Assembly: GCF_003990975.1 (NCBI RefSeq)
Contig: NZ_RZJR01000009.1
Location: forward strand, 186,001-250,000
Source of the DNA: Cohnella sp. AR92
GTDB taxonomy: Bacteria; Bacillota; Bacilli; Paenibacillales; Paenibacillaceae
Direction of reading: 5' to 3'
DNA: 64,000 nucleotides
Positions within the stretch are counted from its first letter, which is position 1. Each line of letters begins with the position of its first letter. Position numbers and translations under genes: made by a program. The notes under the pieces are model-generated. The model saw only the letters and a list, made by a program, of their open reading frames with translations, searched no databases and was not told the origin of the DNA. Below, piece after piece: positions 61,969-64,000 of this stretch.

Positions 61969-62220
61969 TTATTCGGTTCGACTACGGTCCTCGGCGCCAG
62001 CGTTACCACTATCGGCATTCGTAACGCCATCTCCCACCTTATTACCTAACGCGCCACCAGCGACGGCACCTGCAATGGTGCCGAGCGGTCCAAAAATAGA
62101 TCCCAAGGCAGCCCCTGCAGCAGCGCCGCCAACGGTTCCTACAGCTTCGCCTGCGTTCACATCAGCTATGTTGGTCATGTTGTGTTCTTCATTCTGATTT
62201 TGCTTGCTGTTTTCCGTCAA
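61969..62220 (-). CDS. Small glycine-zipper protein
   Basis: I start it at a TTG (62220), which has GGAGTGA upstream; the longer open frame lies in the terminator region of the next gene. The 83-residue product has a glutamine- and asparagine-rich front, then VGTVGGAAAGAALGSIFGPLG and TIAGAVAGGALGNKVGD, a glycine-zipper pair of membrane-inserting helices. Such proteins often stabilise membranes or form pores. It has no signal peptide. Function is unknown. Confidence 0.7.
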   Translation of the reverse strand: MTENSKQNQNEEHNMTNIADVNAGEAVGTVGGAAAGAALGSIFGPLGTIAGAVAGGALGNKVGDGVTNADSGNAGAEDRSRTE

Positions 62221-62334
62221 CTGTATCACTCCCTTGTTTGTTATAGGGAAGCCGCATCTTTCCAGCGTTTGTCCCGAAACATATCTTGCCCATTTTCTTT
62301 TATTTAAATAGGACCGGACTCCTTCTATTCGTAC

Positions 62335-62371
62335 AAAACGCCAACCGATTCTAACGATCGGTTGGCGTTTT
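62335..62371 (-). terminator. Terminator of the aldehyde dehydrogenase-DUF779 operon
   Basis: A 15-bp perfect stem, AAAACGCCAACCGAT (62335-62349) with ATCGGTTGGCGTTTT (62357-62371). It lies eight bases after the DUF779 stop, with an A/T tract on each side. Confidence 0.9.
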
Positions 62372-62378
62372 ATCGATA

Positions 62379-62744
62379 TCAACTGATTCCCAGCTGCGAC
62401 AACTCCTCCTCGCTGAACATGCGCGATCGCGTTAGAAATCGCCGCCCCGTCGGGCCTTCGAGCGAGAACATGCCGCCGCGCCCCTCGACGACGTCAATGA
62501 TCAGCTGCGTGTACTTCCAGTAATCGTACTGCGCTTTGGTCATGTAGAACTTGGCCCCGCCAATCTCTCCCATCAGGATGTCAGCATCCCCGACGATTAG
62601 CTCGCCTTCCGGAAAGCACATCGGAGAGCTTCCATCGCAGCAGCCTCCCGACTGATGGAACATGACGGGACCGTGCCTCGCCTGAAGCTGCTCGATAAGT
62701 GCCAGCGCCGCATCCGTAGCCGTCACTTTCCGCACGGCATCCAT
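62379..62744 (-). CDS. DUF779-family protein linked to aldehyde dehydrogenase
   Basis: A 121-residue protein with the DUF779 motif FHQSGGCCDGSSPMCFPEGE, rich in Cys and Gly, and TKAQYDYWKYTQLIIDV further on. The family is regularly encoded next to aldehyde dehydrogenases of the AldA/AcoD type. The paired cysteines suggest a metal or redox function that is not known. It starts 12 bp after the aldehyde dehydrogenase stop, so the two are an operon. Confidence 0.9.
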   Translation of the reverse strand: MDAVRKVTATDAALALIEQLQARHGPVMFHQSGGCCDGSSPMCFPEGELIVGDADILMGEIGGAKFYMTKAQYDYWKYTQLIIDVVEGRGGMFSLEGPTGRRFLTRSRMFSEEELSQLGIS

Positions 62745-62756
62745 TCGTCCGCTCCT

Positions 62757-64000
62757 TTAGAAGAAGCCGAGCGCGCGCGGGCTGTAGCTGACGAGCAGGT
62801 TTTTCGTCTGTTGATAATGGGAGAGCATCATCTTGTGCGTTTCCCTGCCGATGCCCGATCCCTTATATCCTCCGAATGCGGCGTGCGCGGGATAGGCGTG
62901 GTAGCAGTTCGTCCAGACGCGTCCGGCCTGAATGCCCCTTCCGATTCGGTAAGAGAGATTCATGTCCCGCGTCCAAACGCCGGCGCCGAGGCCGTACAAC
63001 GTGTCGTTTGCGAGCTCCAGCGCCTCCGCGGGGTTTTGGAACGTCGTCACGGAGACGACAGGTCCGAAGATTTCTTCTTGGAAAATGCGCATCTTATTAT
63101 GGCCATTGAACACGGTCGGCTGAATGTAGAACCCATCCGAAAGGTCGCCTTCCAGCGAAGCTCTGCTGCCGCCGATCAAGCATTCCGCGCCTTCTTGCCG
63201 GCCGATATCGAAATAAGAGAGGATCTTCTCCACCTGCTCCATCGAAGCCTGCGCGCCGATCATCGTGCTCGTGTCGAGCGGATTGCCTTGCTTGATCGCG
63301 GAGACTCGAGCGAGCGCTTTCTCCATGAACCGGTCGTAGATCGATTCTTGGATCAGCGCGCGCGATGGACAAGTGCATACCTCGCCTTGATTGAGAGCGA
63401 ACATGACGAATCCTTCGATTGCTTTGTCGGCGAATTCATCATCCTGCGCGAATACGTCTTCGAAAAATAGATTGGGAGATTTGCCGCCTAGCTCGAGCGT
63501 AACCGGGATCAGATTCTGCGAAGCATACTGCATGATCAAACGGCCGGTCGTCGTTTCCCCCGTGAAAGCGATCTTGGCGACGCGACTGCTTGAGGCGAGC
63601 GGTTTGCCGGCTTCCAGTCCAAAACCGTTAACGACGTTAACCGTTCCGGGTATCAGCAAATCTTCGATCAATTCGAGCAGCACGAGAATGGACGCCGGCG
63701 TCTGCTCCGCGGGCTTCAAGACGACGCAGTTACCTGCCGCTAGTGCTGGAGCAAGCTTCCACGTCGCCATCAGAATAGGGAAATTCCACGGAATAATTTG
63801 CCCGACGACGCCAAGCGGTTCATGGTAATGGTAAGCGATTGTATCGTTATCGATCTCGCTCATCGTGCCTTCTTGGGATCTCAGGCAACCCGCGAAATAC
63901 CGGAAATGGTCGATTGCCAGCGGCATGTCGGCCGCAAGCGTCTCCCTGACGGGCTTCCCGTTATCCCAGGATTCGGCGACGGCGAGCATCTCCAGATTGG
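62757..64000 (-). CDS. NAD-dependent aldehyde dehydrogenase (5' end outside window)
   Basis: The minus-strand frame enters at the right edge ([19 protein letters not shown]). The 414 residues present include the fold-forming [19 protein letters not shown], the [18 protein letters not shown] segment with the general-base Glu, and [14 protein letters not shown] with the catalytic Cys. The C-terminal [12 protein letters not shown] is typical of AldA/acetaldehyde dehydrogenase II enzymes. It oxidises small aldehydes with NAD(P). Together with DUF779 it should be an aldehyde detoxification or alcohol catabolism operon. Confidence 0.93.
   Translation of the reverse strand, partial: NLEMLAVAESWDNGKPVRETLAADMPLAIDHFRYFAGCLRSQEGTMSEIDNDTIAYHYHEPLGVVGQIIPWNFPILMATWKLAPALAAGNCVVLKPAEQTPASILVLLELIEDLLIPGTVNVVNGFGLEAGKPLASSSRVAKIAFTGETTTGRLIMQYASQNLIPVTLELGGKSPNLFFEDVFAQDDEFADKAIEGFVMFALNQGEVCTCPSRALIQESIYDRFMEKALARVSAIKQGNPLDTSTMIGAQASMEQVEKILSYFDIGRQEGAECLIGGSRASLEGDLSDGFYIQPTVFNGHNKMRIFQEEIFGPVVSVTTFQNPAEALELANDTLYGLGAGVWTRDMNLSYRIGRGIQAGRVWTNCYHAYPAHAAFGGYKGSGIGRETHKMMLSHYQQTKNLLVSYSPRALGFF

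Overview
The window looks like a chromosomal segment of a spore-forming, moderately high-GC member of the Paenibacillaceae (Paenibacillus or Cohnella type). The evidence is a Bacillota-type set of families: a YesM/YesN-type two-component pair, GH36 alpha-galactosidases with binding-protein-dependent sugar permeases, a BceRSAB-like module, a SwrC-like RND pump without partner genes, CwlJ- and YpeB-like spore germination proteins, strong Shine-Dalgarno sites, TTG and GTG starts, and sigma-A promoters. I see no rRNA, tRNA, CRISPR array, phage or insertion sequence.

Layout. 0-4 kb: the end of an MFS transporter, a TVP38-type membrane protein, two secreted proteins, an esterase-like hydrolase and a scrap of a GH43 arabinanase. 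4-15 kb: an alpha-galactoside uptake locus on the minus strand (sensor kinase, response regulator, binding protein, two permeases, GH36 alpha-galactosidase, second binding protein). 15-35 kb: a patchwork of small units, many of them an oxidoreductase beside a one-component regulator (MDR/MerR, F420-reductase-like/TetR, QorB-like/TetR, aldo-keto reductase/MarR), plus a proline dehydrogenase, an RND pump and an APH-fold kinase. 35-48 kb: PPK2, a GH31 glycosidase with a broken LacI regulator, an oligoendopeptidase F, a YpeB-like protein, a second GH36 alpha-galactosidase with a divergent AraC regulator, and CwlJ. 48-58 kb: a methyltransferase, rifampin phosphotransferase and a complete Bce-like antimicrobial-peptide sensing and transport module. 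58-64 kb: an APH-fold kinase, an AraC/GyrI regulator, a serine hydrolase, a VOC protein, and an aldehyde dehydrogenase with its DUF779 partner that runs off the window.

Functional threads. Three putative alpha-galactosidases (two intracellular GH36, one MYORG-like GH31) and an ABC uptake system suggest import and intracellular hydrolysis of alpha-galactosides. No sugar-importer ATPase lies in the window, so a shared MsmX-type ATPase elsewhere is assumed. A second thread is defence against drugs and electrophiles: rph, the Bce module, two APH-fold kinases, the RND pump and several regulated reductases.

The most unusual property is the density of gene remnants made by deletion. I find scraps or internally deleted copies of GH43, DinB, SDR, F420-reductase-like, aldo-keto reductase, LacI, GNAT, MocR and pepF genes, mostly between 30 and 45 kb. 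Several keep clean reading frames on both sides of the lesion, which suggests recent deletions or assembly errors. Other points worth a second look are a 53-bp copy of the pepF 3' end followed by a 52-bp-period AT-rich repeat, a symmetric pair of overlapping divergent promoters sharing a TetR operator, a signal peptidase-like lipoprotein that seems to lack both catalytic residues, and a leader-peptide plus hairpin arrangement ahead of an APH-fold kinase.
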